Of a stretch of 64,000 nt of DNA, positions 1-12,300 are shown piece by piece (positions within the stretch are counted from its first letter, which is position 1; each line of letters opens with the position of its first letter). This stretch comes from Pieris napi (taxonomy: Eukaryota; Arthropoda; Insecta; Lepidoptera; Pieridae): NCBI RefSeq assembly GCF_905475465.1, contig NC_062248.1, forward strand, positions 434,001 to 498,000, in the 5' to 3' direction. Made by a program: the position numbers and the translations under genes. A model generated the notes under the pieces. The model was not told the origin of the DNA. It did not search any database and worked only from the letters and a program-made list of their open reading frames with translations.

Positions 1-1515
1 AGGACGTTTTTTGATTCACTTAATTATAATATTACACAAAAGACACATGATTTCCGTCTCTAAAATTATTATTAAATCTATATTCGCCTACAGAAAAGTA
101 TTAGCAATTTTGCTTTGTACCAAATTTGCTCTTAAAATTGTACGGGAATCATGTAACTTCTATTTTCTATTCTACTTAAAATATGAAATACCATAAGTTA
201 TATAGATAATATACATATCTAACTCTTTAAATATCGTATATAATTTAAAACTTAAAACTAATTGACATATACAGCTGAAAATACATAACCTTATTATGAC
301 TTCGTAGAATTTATGCATTACAAATTCATTAAATTTACATTGTATTAGGTATTTTATAACTTTTTAGAAGAACAACTGTGATTATTGAAGTGAAACTTCT
401 TTATGCGAATGAGGGTAAAATTTTTACGGAACGTCACGAAGATGTGCAGCGTTTTTTGTCGAAGAATAGGGAGAGAGCGGTTGAAACTTGAACACCTTGA
501 TATTATTTTGTTGGTGTTTTTATTATAATAAGGGCACAGAACCAAGACCTTTTATGCTAAAATCCAGTTTGCTATTTTAGAAAATGTGGACATAAGTTAG
601 CAATTATGATAATAATGAATTTGTTATATTATTTGGCAATAATTGTTCCTATATTTATGGTGAAATTTCTATATACTCGTACATAACAACAACTAATTTT
701 TCGTTCTGGTTTTTAATTAATATAGAAAGACTGGCAAAATTAAATTATAGGACTTGGGCAGCTTAATTACTCAATAATTAATTTACAAAGAAGTTTCACT
801 TCTGACATGTGTACTTTGTACGCACGTACTTTTTATTATATTGCTTAGGTATTATTATTAGTATATGTAATTCGACTGCAATTAACAGGACACTACCAAA
901 GGGAAGTGCCTGCATCCTGGTCCTTACTTACTTAGAAGTCTTACGTGAGACACAGGTCCAACGATATTGATATCATTAGAGTACATAAAAAGTGATTTGG
1001 AAGCATATCATAGGGAATGACAGAGTAGTATTGGCCTATTGGGTCTCAACTATTATGTTCGAATCGTAGTGACCGATTTCTATAACACTGAAAAATCGTA
1101 TATTAGGAATAAAATATTAACAAGTAGCAGCACTGGTTTCTTGAACAGGGCGTGTGAAGTACACACTGAATGATTAATTTAAATCATAGGCAACAGACAG
1201 TAATTGTAATCACCATAAACAATTTCATTATTAAGCGCCCGAAAATCAAACTCACATACGAAATGATTAAAATCTTTGTCGCCAGTACAAAAAAGTAAAT
1301 TATTTCTAAAGACATTTCTTGTAAAGATTTATCCGACCGCAACATTTATTTACTTTAAAGGAAATGTTTACACTTGCGGTTAACGACTTATTACTTTCTT
1401 TCAATTGCGGAATCATTATCTTTTATTTATACAGGGCCATATCCATCAGAAACAATTTTAATGTAAGTGCGTGCTTTTATTTCATCATGCCATGATGCCA
1501 TCATAGAGGACTAAT

Positions 1516-1805
1516 CTTTGTTTTTAATGTATTTTATTATTATTAATTACTTAAGATGTCATTTGGAACATGGTGTAATGGTTGCAGCTACTTACAAACG
1601 TTGTGTAAAACAAATAACTTGGCGATTAAAAAGAGTGGCGGAGAGTTTATTGCCAGTTCTTCTCTTCCGTTCTACGCCCTTGATTTGAGAACTGGCAGTA
1701 AATGTGAAATTAGAAGCATTTAATATGTATTTCTTTTTTTACGTTCATAATTAGTGTACATTGTGTTACCTATATGTATAAATGAATTTGAATTTGAAAA
1801 TCGTG
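1516..1805 (+). repeat. LINE 3'-tail repeat, copy 1
   Basis: This copy carries the blocks GGAACATGGTGTAATGGTTG, GGCGATTAAAAAGAGTGGCG and GAGAACTGGCAGTAAATGT and ends in an ATG/AAT-rich tail. The same order of blocks occurs at 58325-58572, reversed at 44650-44945 at the 3' end of an RT-bearing element, and partly at 8330-8610 and 11404-11476. It is therefore read as a 5'-truncated copy of the 3' end of that LINE, or of a SINE sharing the tail. Confidence 0.7.
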
Positions 1806-2404
1806 AATAAATAATTAAAGACCTATTGATCTTAAATATAGGCAATAAAATCGTAGAGGGTACATGTATGTAGGCTATAGGTAATTGATTTTCCTAAAAG
1901 ACACGAGTCTACGAAAAATGCCCAAATCACTTCGAGTGGAAGACTAGGCTAGGAAAGAGTTTTTTCATTTTATTCAGAAGTCAAACTGTTTCCATGGTTT
2001 AGTTGACTGCGTTAATTCAAAATCTACAGATCATTAAAATCAATTTAGCCCGATACAGTAATTGTTCCGGATTGATAGGCAAAATACCGTACAAAAATAT
2101 CACAGATAGTGTTTACGGCTTTATCCCAGATATGAAATAGACCAGTTACTGCTGGCAAATAAAATTGCTAATATTTTGGCATCGGTGGTCACATCGTGGC
2201 CTGAGTGACATTCATCGTATTAGATATTCAGAGATTTTTGGATTCCAACTTGTAACGTTTCTGGGAGGTTCTGTAAAAATACTCTAAAGAATTTAGACAA
2301 CGTAAAACAGTGAAACTGCACACTGTAGTAAATGAATTAATAAGAAAATAAAAAATAAAAAGGCATATTATTACTAAGTAGTAGGGAAAAAACCAATGAT
2401 TTTA

Positions 2405-2545
2405 TGTAATAGGAGGTAAACGGGCAGGAAGCTCACCCGACGTTAAGTGATATCGCCGCCCATGGACAGTTACATTGCCAGAAAGCAATTGCGTTGCCGG
2501 ACTTTCAAGAATTGGTACGCTCTTTTCTTGAAGGATTTTTCTCTT
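2405..2545 (+). repeat. Dispersed repeat fragment (GATGTTAAGTGAT family)
   Basis: Contains GTAAACGGGCAGGAAGCTCA, then GTTAAGTGAT, CGCCCATGGACA, and CAAGAATTGGTACGCTCTTT. A longer relative lies at 59303-59612 and a short piece at 40405-40442. This looks like a common lepidopteran interspersed repeat. The coding origin is not visible. Confidence 0.6.
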
Positions 2546-3350
2546 ACAAACCAATGTTTTGATTCTCATGGAGTTTAAGCCTAATGACCATGTTAAATGC
2601 TCTATTGAAGCGAATTAGTGAGTGCTTATTGTAAGAAACAGGTTGTATAATAATATTTAACAACAATGTTCAATTAACAAGGAGACAAAATTGAGGCTGG
2701 CATGCGGTTGAGAAAAGTGAACATTTCTATTTATTTCACCATACTATTTGGTTTGTATTACAATGTTTGTTTATTATTATACTAACGAGAGATTAAGAAA
2801 AACACTTTTATACTTAATTTAGGTTTTATAAGAATTCATTTTGGATACAATTTTTATCACAACCTACTTAGAAAACAATAAAACTGCTGCGCATAACATA
2901 CGTAACACAAACGCGAATTATACGCTTGATCATCTTCAAAACTTGCGTACTTATTAAAAATCGTCGATAGCTTTCGTAACAGTGACGTAACGGAGTGTGA
3001 AAGCATCTCTGATAATTTTTGCTATCATTGCCATCGGCAAATCTGGCTGGCGCTTTGCTAAAACAAAACTTTATTAACAATACATAAAGTATACATTCGC
3101 CAAGCACATAGAAACATCAACAAAATTGCCGATAAACAATTTCCAATTATACTTTACGTAATTGTTTTGGGTACAATGCATCAAATATGACCGAAGAAGT
3201 TACCGGGTCATTTTTGTGACCCTTCTATGGGAGAAAGCCGCGAGATCCGGTAAATCTTGACATGCGAGAGCTCAGATGTTTGCTCATTCCACTTGCCGAG
3301 CAACTGTGGATCGCGCGTGTTTTAATATGTGAAGTGATCCAACGTGCAAC

Positions 3351-6300
3351 ATGAAGTTCCTATTATTTATTTTTGTATTGGTTAAAGCGGATTCTGACTT
3401 GGGGTATGATCCCCAGGAAGTTATGATCGCTCAGGAGTCCCGACATTACGAGACCATAGTCAAGCCTCCCGTGAGGATTATTAAACCCAGAGGAGTCACG
3501 AATTCGCATCGGCCGCAATACAACTTAGACTCTATAGAGGTCGATGATAGGGATAGTGAGGGGATGGTGAGGGAGGCGGTGCTAAGGGCGTTGGAGAAGA
3601 AGAATCACATGGGAAATTTTGCACAGATTCTCCCGATTATACGGGCGATGTCAGGGAACCAGAGGGTGGCGCTAGCCTCATTGGTGGCAAGTCAAGTGTC
3701 AGCGCCTGGGAGACAAGTCTTAAATCTGGCACAGGTAAATAAAATTTAATTTATCATAGTCAGATAATAATAACAATTGACTATATTTGTGCTACTTAAT
3801 TGATCAAACCAAATAAATTTTCCTTTCGCGTTCCAAAATTAAGTTGTTTGCATACATGCCTTTTGAAAAAATAGTAAAGTATCATTATTTGCGCACCATG
3901 CCGAATCTACAAAGCCGACAAAACTTTGCATTAAATTAACAGAGATACAAAAATAATCAATATCAAAATATTTTTGTATAATTACATTATAATATCACTA
4001 TCTTAAGTTGAACTTTAATATTACCTACCTAACATACCATGGGTGAATATTAGATTGATATCAATATTCATAAAAATATTTTTCATGACATTTGACTAAG
4101 GTAAGCACTTATAATTAAACAAATTAGCCTCAAAAGTAGTGCAATTTAACTTTCATATTTTCGTCCTAATGACATGTGTTACTAGTTGATGTTTGTAATT
4201 TCGTCTGTGTCAATTAATTTCAAAACTTATTATTAGTTACACCACACAACACATTATTTTGTATATTTTTTAATAATCATAATTTTTCTCTCTTTTCTAT
4301 TTTAAATACTATTCCATTTTATATACTATCTATTAATCAATTCTCAATTTTTTTACCCTCCAAACCAAAGCCGAGAAGATCCAACAATAACTTTTAAAGT
4401 AACAACATACAAAAGTTGATTTAGTTTAATTTAAATACAGTCTCTATTTTTGTATAAAAATCGATGGCGATATTTAATTATGTACAAATAATGAACGATT
4501 AAGAAAACTGATACAGAAAACTAAATCCGTTTTTTGTTCTTTTGTTTTGCCATTGGTTAACGATACGTTCTATATAAATTCTGAATTGATGCATGCTTTT
4601 ACTATTATAAATTTACTTTCATAATCATTTGAATATAATATGTGTGTGATTGCCAACAAGATTGTCTAGGTAAATGTTTAAGACTTTAAGCGTTATTAAA
4701 ATTAATGGTTGTTATGTTTCAAGCTAAGATTTTTAGGTCATTTTATAGTTACACAACAAAGGGGTCAAGTATTCTATATATTTTTGGTTTAATAATAATT
4801 TAATTATTAATGCAAATATTAATTGACATAAGATTTTTAACTGCTTATATTGAGAAACATGATCGATTAAAAACGTATGATTTGTATGTATTTATATTTC
4901 TCATATCATAGTACGCATTAAATAATTTGTTTTTATAATGGTGGCCCTAGATTCGATCCCCAGTAAAACAAAAATTATTTCAGATTGGTAATCGGAGCAT
5001 CGTCATACAAGTCCATAACATTATATGTAACCATAGCAAATAACATATGTTTAAAACGTTATTTATATTTATTTATTGACAAATCTTGTTCAAAAATCCT
5101 AGCTGAAATTAAATCAGCTACATTATTTTTTTACCTTCATACAACGAAGTACCGTGTTTCCTTTTAATAACACACCATATGTCTTTTCATGAATATTTTC
5201 TTTCATTTGTTTTGATTTTTCTTTCTCATATAAATTTATAAAAAACCTAAAGATTTTAAGTCTTGATTACGCACACGCTCGTTTAACAATATATAGTATC
5301 AATTAAAAGGAAAATTAGTTTTCTCATAGCTAATTACGAAAGTGTAAAAACCAATAGCTGTGGGAAGAAATTTTCTAATCGCACTAAATGTGTCGCAAAA
5401 TAGATTGGTGACTTTTTGCGTCGACTGTTCATAATAGTCGCTTTTACGAAACTGGTTCATTGTGCAAATTGGTCATCTAACTAGTTGAATATTGAATCGT
5501 GCAGTTTGTTAATCGTTGTATGAAGTCCTGTTACTCAATAAAACAGAAACGTTTCTGCGTCTGCTTAGTTGGTTATTTTTAATTAGGCAAAAAAATTGGG
5601 TCTAAGACATGCCGCTTACTTCACTATTATCTTTATTTAGTTTCAGCAAGTGCTAATTGCGATGGAAAGATCAGAGAATCTCAAAGAATTACACATTATT
5701 ATTATGTTTGGTAACTTTAGTTCAGGATTGATTAATGATCCTGGACATTGTTGCAGATGGGCCTAAGCCAAGTGAACACAGTCGTTTTATGGGTTTTCGG
5801 GTCATCTTTATTATATAAACGGATTTCGGGAGGTCTAACAATTTGATAGATTCCTGTAACTGTTTTGGGATTGTTCCGGTGGTGGAAATGATAGGAACTA
5901 TTGATACATCCTTTACTTAAGGTTCCTCATCCTTTTAATGACATTTCTTTTTTTTTCTTTTTTATACACATTAAACGTATCAGGTATTAGGTTGGTGGAC
6001 TCAGTTTCCACACTAAGACTAATAATTGGTCCGTTGTACGCAAAGTCCTAGCTAACTAAGCCTAACTCCTTCCAATAGCACAGAAACCTCCTGGATAATT
6101 CGCAGGCTTCTCGGAGCGACCTCACTGTTCCGAGGATTTCTGCACGAAGTTAAACCACAGCATCGCATTCCAGGACTACGTGGGTGACTGATTCCTCTAC
6201 GCTGAAACAGCCTCTGCACAAGGGACACTCCTTAAGCGTATCTTAAGAGCCAACTCAATTTTTTTTTTGGATTATGGTGCACAGTTTTCTAGGGTATAAA

Positions 6301-9300
6301 GAAACGAAAAGCTGCATCAAAACTGTTAAAATATCTACCTATTTTTAATAAGGAGACTAGTCAGTGAATTAAAAAAAATCGTATTAAATGTCACAGATAA
6401 TACGTTTATAGTCTGTGGCACGTAACTTCGCAAGTGTTGTTAGCGGTTTGATACAAAAAGTAGTTATTACCAAACAGATTCTTTAGGAGTTACGCACTAT
6501 AACCAAAAACTACAAACTACTAACATAAGGAAAAAGACCTCTAAATATCGACTTAGGCATCTGTCCCATGCCCATGGTCTTAGATACTTCAGCATAAAAA
6601 GCATGTTTTAATAAATCATGTTCTCTTGGCGGTTCTTACGCTGCAATTATGTATTCTGTTACATGAGCAAGTAGGTCAATAACCTCAGATGCGTATAATT
6701 TCCGATCAGAAATTATTTTTAGAAACTATGATAAGGTTTTTAATTCAAAACATGATAAATACTGTACAAAAAAAATTATATTTATAAAAAATAAAATTAT
6801 GTTAGCTTAATTCATTGTTTCTTAGGGTACGTACCTACATAGAACATAGGTACATTATTATTATTATTACATCACTGATGAATAAGTTTTGACAGGTTTT
6901 CTTAGCACGATCGTTATACATGTTATAGTCTTATTTCCTGATAAGGTTTGTTCATAAATGGTAAGTCATTTGATAAAAAGCTTTGTTATTTAAATTAAAT
7001 CTATACAAGAATGCCATAATGTAAAAGACATTGTGGTGTCTAAAAAGAAATCGGCAACGTTAAAATCTATAAAAAATCTTGGATAAGGTTAAGGTTCTTT
7101 GACTGGGAATGAAAAAAATTTAAATACTAAGAAATATCATTAATGACAATAATTAGGCGCTTTTTTCTTCTCATGTAGATCAGCTTCCCAGTACAGAAGT
7201 TATAAATATTAATACCGGTAGATGCTTGGCCGTCATTCAAGTATATCGGCCCAGATGCGAACAATTATAAAGAGAAATAGATAAGTTTTTGCAACACAAG
7301 TTTTCTTACGATAACGTACACACATACAAGTCCTGTACGATTGTGTTTCATTACCTTAAACTTCTATTGTAATATGTCTGGGCTGAAAAAAAGGCTGGCA
7401 ACGCACTCTCGAGTCTTCTGTTTTTTCACTAATCAAATTTCAGATGAAGGTTTTACTTTTTGCACTTTAAAATTACGCCATTGTACAAAACTATGATACA
7501 TTTAGCCGTGAACACAATAGTACAATGACTGGCAACGATTAGTTCACATTGCCCAGTATGTGCACCTACTTCCTGGCATAAGAAATGCCCTAGTTCCGAT
7601 CTAGTAATATAAAATACATATTTTGAATATAAATTATCGATTTGTTATAGCGAGCATAATGCTTTCTTTTTTTTAATATTCAACTTTCTCATTTTATAGC
7701 TAAGTTACCGGAATTCATGTTACAATAATAATATTTACATAACAGTAAAATACCGCTTCAGTTAATGCGCTTTTAATCCAAGTGTCTTGCTTTAATTTAT
7801 TTACCATCGATAAAGAGCTCAATAATTCGAATATTATTCGTAAGTAGGCAAGGCCAGAAACTGTCTTTTAATTTCGACGCTTTTACGTTAAATTTAAAGA
7901 GCAATCGAAATAATGCTCTGTATTTCTTATACAAGTGAGATATAGTAGCTAGGCTCATTTACCTGAATTATTTTGGTAAAAAAAGCAACTAATCTAGCAG
8001 CGTTTTTCTTCAGATAAATTTTTAATATAATTTTTTGATATTTTAAAACAGCTCTTTGAAACTGACTGCTTTTAACCAGGCATAATTTAACCCAAATACT
8101 TTATACGTACTTGAACTAGTAACTTTGTGACCTTTAAACTAACAATAAACATAGATAAAGTACAACTATGAAAGTTGTCTCACAGCTGGACCTGTTTCTC
8201 AGGACCATGAAATGTAATATAATAATAGACTTAAAACAATACGTGTGTCTCTATGTAAGACATATCTTACTGTACTTGCGTATAACTATAAAATGTTTGT
8301 ATTATAAACAACATGACGATTATTTAAATGATCCTAAGTCTTGGGATTAATTTGCTCCAGTTAATATTATATTATAATATAGTTAATATTTTTGGCTGCT
8401 CTGCCTTACAAACAATTTGTATGACTTTAAACTTGGCGATTAAAAAGAGTGTCGGAGAGTTTCTAGCCATTTCTTCCCTCGCGCTATACGCCCTTGCTTA
8501 CGAACTGGTGGTAAATGTAAATTTAGAATCCACTTAAAATCTTTTCTGTTGACGTTCAAAGGTGCACATCATTACCATTATGAATAAAGTTATTTTGATT
8601 TTGAGTTTGACACACGACACTAGGTTTCAGGGTTTTTATATATGTATATTTAATATTACTTCTACGCGTTATTAGGGTAGTCGTAGTCATAATCCTCTGA
8701 TTTACATACTCAAACCAGCTCAGATGTTTACTGTAAAAGCTCCCAGAGTTGCTATACATTGTACTTATTCCTTAGAGCTAACTTTACTTGAGAAAACTAA
8801 TTTAGCAAATTAATATTAATTTAATTACTGAGAGCCTGGTAGTATTACAGTATTTCATTTTAGTCAATTTTAAATAACACCAATTGACCTTGTCCCATGC
8901 TAAGCTGGTGAAGCTTGTGTTATGGGTAATAACGACTAAAAACTTTTTTTTCATTCCAGGTGAGATCACTGGTTGGTAACGAAAACTCCACTGCCAAACT
9001 CATACTTCCTATTCTACAGGACACAGCTAATCTAATCCAACGATCCCTTCACGCTAAGAAGAAACCAAGAGACACACGATATTTATCAGGAAACCCAAAA
9101 TTCATTCCATATCCATTTGACATTCAGCAGCGAGACATACCAGACAACCAACACATAGAAAACCGTTTTCCAAATCAACCACATTTTCAAAGACGCTCTT
9201 ATCTAGAGGATCTAAACGATGACGAATTTAACATAGGTGTACAAAACGCTGACACACAAGATCGAGTCACTAAATCAGACAAAATCAGACTTCCTCCAAG

Positions 9301-12300
9301 AGTACTCATGAAACAGAACAATACAGATGTACTGAAAACAATACAAAACATTACGCAAGAACACGACACAAAGTCGAATGACATGGAAGATAATGTAAGT
9401 GATGACATATCAATTCCTGTAACAAATTGCCTTTGATCCAATTTATAGCTTCAAGTTATATCTTACGGCTAACATACAGCAACATAGAAACAACAATTTT
9501 TAGTTTGGCATTACAAAATGTTTTGTAATCGATTTTTTTTTTAAAGAAACGACCAATTGACCTAGTCCCATGCTAAGCTGGTGAAGCTTGTGTTATGGGT
9601 ACTAGGCAACGCATATACATACATATTATAGATAGATAGACATATAAATACATATTTAAACAAGACCAAGACCTAAGACAAGACACAACACCAAATGCTC
9701 ATCACATCGATGTTCGTCTCAGCCGGGGATCGAACCCGGGACCCATGGATTCGCAGTCAGGGGTACTAACCACTAGACCAATGAGTCGTCATAAAGATTA
9801 TAGAGTAAATTGAACTGTACTGCTAAACTAAACTACACGAATACATGAATAACGTTAGAGTTTAGAAAGAACAATTTTTAAAAGCTAATAATGTAGATTC
9901 CTATTTTAGTTTTATAATTTCAAATTTTCCAGAGCACTAGTTTTGTATAAAAATATAATTACCTCATTTTGATTATGAATTAAATTTGGTTTGAGTTTTT
10001 GGTTTATTTTAAACGTGCAACACTCATATTAAAATGTACTCTTAAATGTGAACAACAACACACTTTTACCCAATCATTATCTAATTGATATTATAATAAA
10101 GCAAAATTTCAGAGAAATTCTAGCAGGAAAATCACAGAAGCCACAGAAAGACTGAAATTGAAAGAACCCGCGAAAATACATGAAAACGGAACCTTTGATC
10201 TGATGACCGATGCGACCAACCAGAGCATCGCTCAAGATCTTCCGGTGGCTGAAAAACTTCGTTCACTGAACAGATATTTAGATAGAAAAGGTATACCTAT
10301 TCTAGATTAACTAAACGGGCAATATTATTTATAATGACATGTCATGTTTTCGAAACTTGGTAAATGACTTTTAAATTTTAGGTATAAGAAATCATAATCA
10401 TCAAATATAAAGTATTTACAATGTTCTTAACCTACATAGTAATAATAAAAATACATTATTAAAAAGAAAATTAAAACAAATTTAAAAAGAAATAAAAAAA
10501 ATAAAAACATTGTATTGCAGCTATATACCTTATATTAGACATCTTTGCGACAGTACTTTTAATGTCTATTCCTGTATATTTTTTCAATTTATTTCCAACG
10601 TTATTGACTCATATAATTCAACTAGATATCGTATAAATTTATACAGACAGTTTCGCGGCAAATCGTTCAATCTTTAGTGTACTGTACGATTAAATAATTC
10701 AATTTTACTAGTACGTTTGATATGCTTGCAATATTGTCCAAAGTATTGTAGTAAAAACTATGTATTATACCAAAACTAATAAATATTTATTCTATTCGAC
10801 CGTTAAACCAAACAGTCTTCACTTTTTAATAAATATTAATAGGACAACATTCATTAATATCTCATCGCTAGGAAATAAAGTTATCTAATAATTTTATTTC
10901 CTAGCCAGAGTAACAACTTTTTTATATTAATAAAAACTAAATTATAAAATATAACTTAAATTAAACTAACCTGACTAATTAATAAACAACATTGTTACTA
11001 AAATAACAGCTAACATCGACCTTACCTGAATAAAGAAATATTTATTATTTAAAAAATTACAGGGAACCTTATTCGTCGAGGTACCTACCCACCGAAATTG
11101 ACAACTGTACGCCGAGCCAATGCTGAACCTACAGTTTCCCCAATCGCAAGAAGACGACCACTTCCAGCGAGGAAGCTCCCAGCAACAAATGAACATGCCC
11201 AATGTGAACTGTTCACCAACAATCTGTGCTTGCATAGTGAAGACTATCCTACGTAAGAGAATTGATATCCCAGATTTTGATCTATGTTTCAGTTTCTTTT
11301 GTTTCCCTATAAATCAGATCAAACTTCATTTATCAAAATATACGTACACTTATGAACTTAAATATAAAAAATGCAGATATAAATGACATTTACTACTACA
11401 AATCAAGGGCGTAGAGAGGGTGCGAAGAACGGTCAATAAACTCTCCGCCACCTTGTTTAGTCGCCAAGTTGTTACAGCATTTCTCTTCTCTTCTCTCTTC
11501 AGTCACGTTCTGCATTACTAAAGGTCGTGTTTGTGTTGCATAGCTTCCTTCATTGCAGGCCTATAAGAACTTGAATCTGTAATCTCCTTGGATTCTTTAA
11601 TCACACATCGTTTATTATTGAAAATGTTATATTGTTTTATGGTATTAGTGCAATTCAATTAAATGTAATAAACCTCACACAATTTTTAAAAGCACGAAAA
11701 CAACACACGATCATTAACTAAATTTTATTGTACGCGTTTATTGTCGAAATTTGATTAAGTGAAATTTACCTAAACCTGAGTTATCATCGTTAATAAAATC
11801 CACAATATTTTAAAACCCAACGCATACCTAAGAAGATACTGTTCTGACAAAAAATGTGAGGTCAATGGTTGCGTAAGTAGAGCGTAGTAACGAAAGCAAA
11901 AGTAAATAAAAGGGAAAGAGGCTTAGCGAAAGTCGCTGCGTACAGCTTACATAGCGTCATTTGAATTAAGCCCCTGCACCTTTTGAGGTAGTAGAACGTG
12001 TAACAAAATATTTTATGATAATGCTAATAATGTAATGTATTTAGTAATTAATATGCCTAGCAGCTAGGATTGATCTGATTGAAATTTAATGACGTGGAAT
12101 ATGTGATACCTGAAGCTTATGTTCCATAATAAACATATATTTTTTTACACAATCACACAACACAGCCAACTAAGGTATTAATTTTGTAAATGTTTCAACC
12201 TTTTTGTAGGTATAATCTATTCCATCTCTGGCTATATTTTTAGTATAATTGTTTGTAAGATAAAATAAATAAATCACGAAACAAATAAATCACATATATG

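Larger units (their letters stand above)
1..3350. other. Intergenic region upstream of NT1
   Basis: No coding region is supported here: the short open frames are AT-rich and show no family motif. It contains a LINE-tail repeat (1516-1805) and a fragment of another dispersed repeat (2405-2545), listed separately. The stretch from about 3240 to 3350 is less AT-rich and is the likely 5' untranslated region and core promoter of the gene starting at 3351, but I see no clear TATA box. Confidence 0.5.
3735..8959 (+). other. NT1 intron 1, repeat-bearing
   Basis: A 5.2-kb intron with donor CAG|GTAAAT and acceptor TTCATTCCAG. It contains LINE remnants at 5640-5940, 6000-6245 and 8168-8610, and a SINE 3'-end fragment at 8874-8922, 37 bases before the acceptor. 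No extra exon is supported in it. Confidence 0.75.

Noticed and set aside
9715..9790. tRNA gene on the minus strand (and the same at 31755-31828)
   Set aside because: A and B boxes are present, but the sequence continues as a SINE body with a T-run tail, occurs twice nearly identical, and does not close as a tRNA 3' half.
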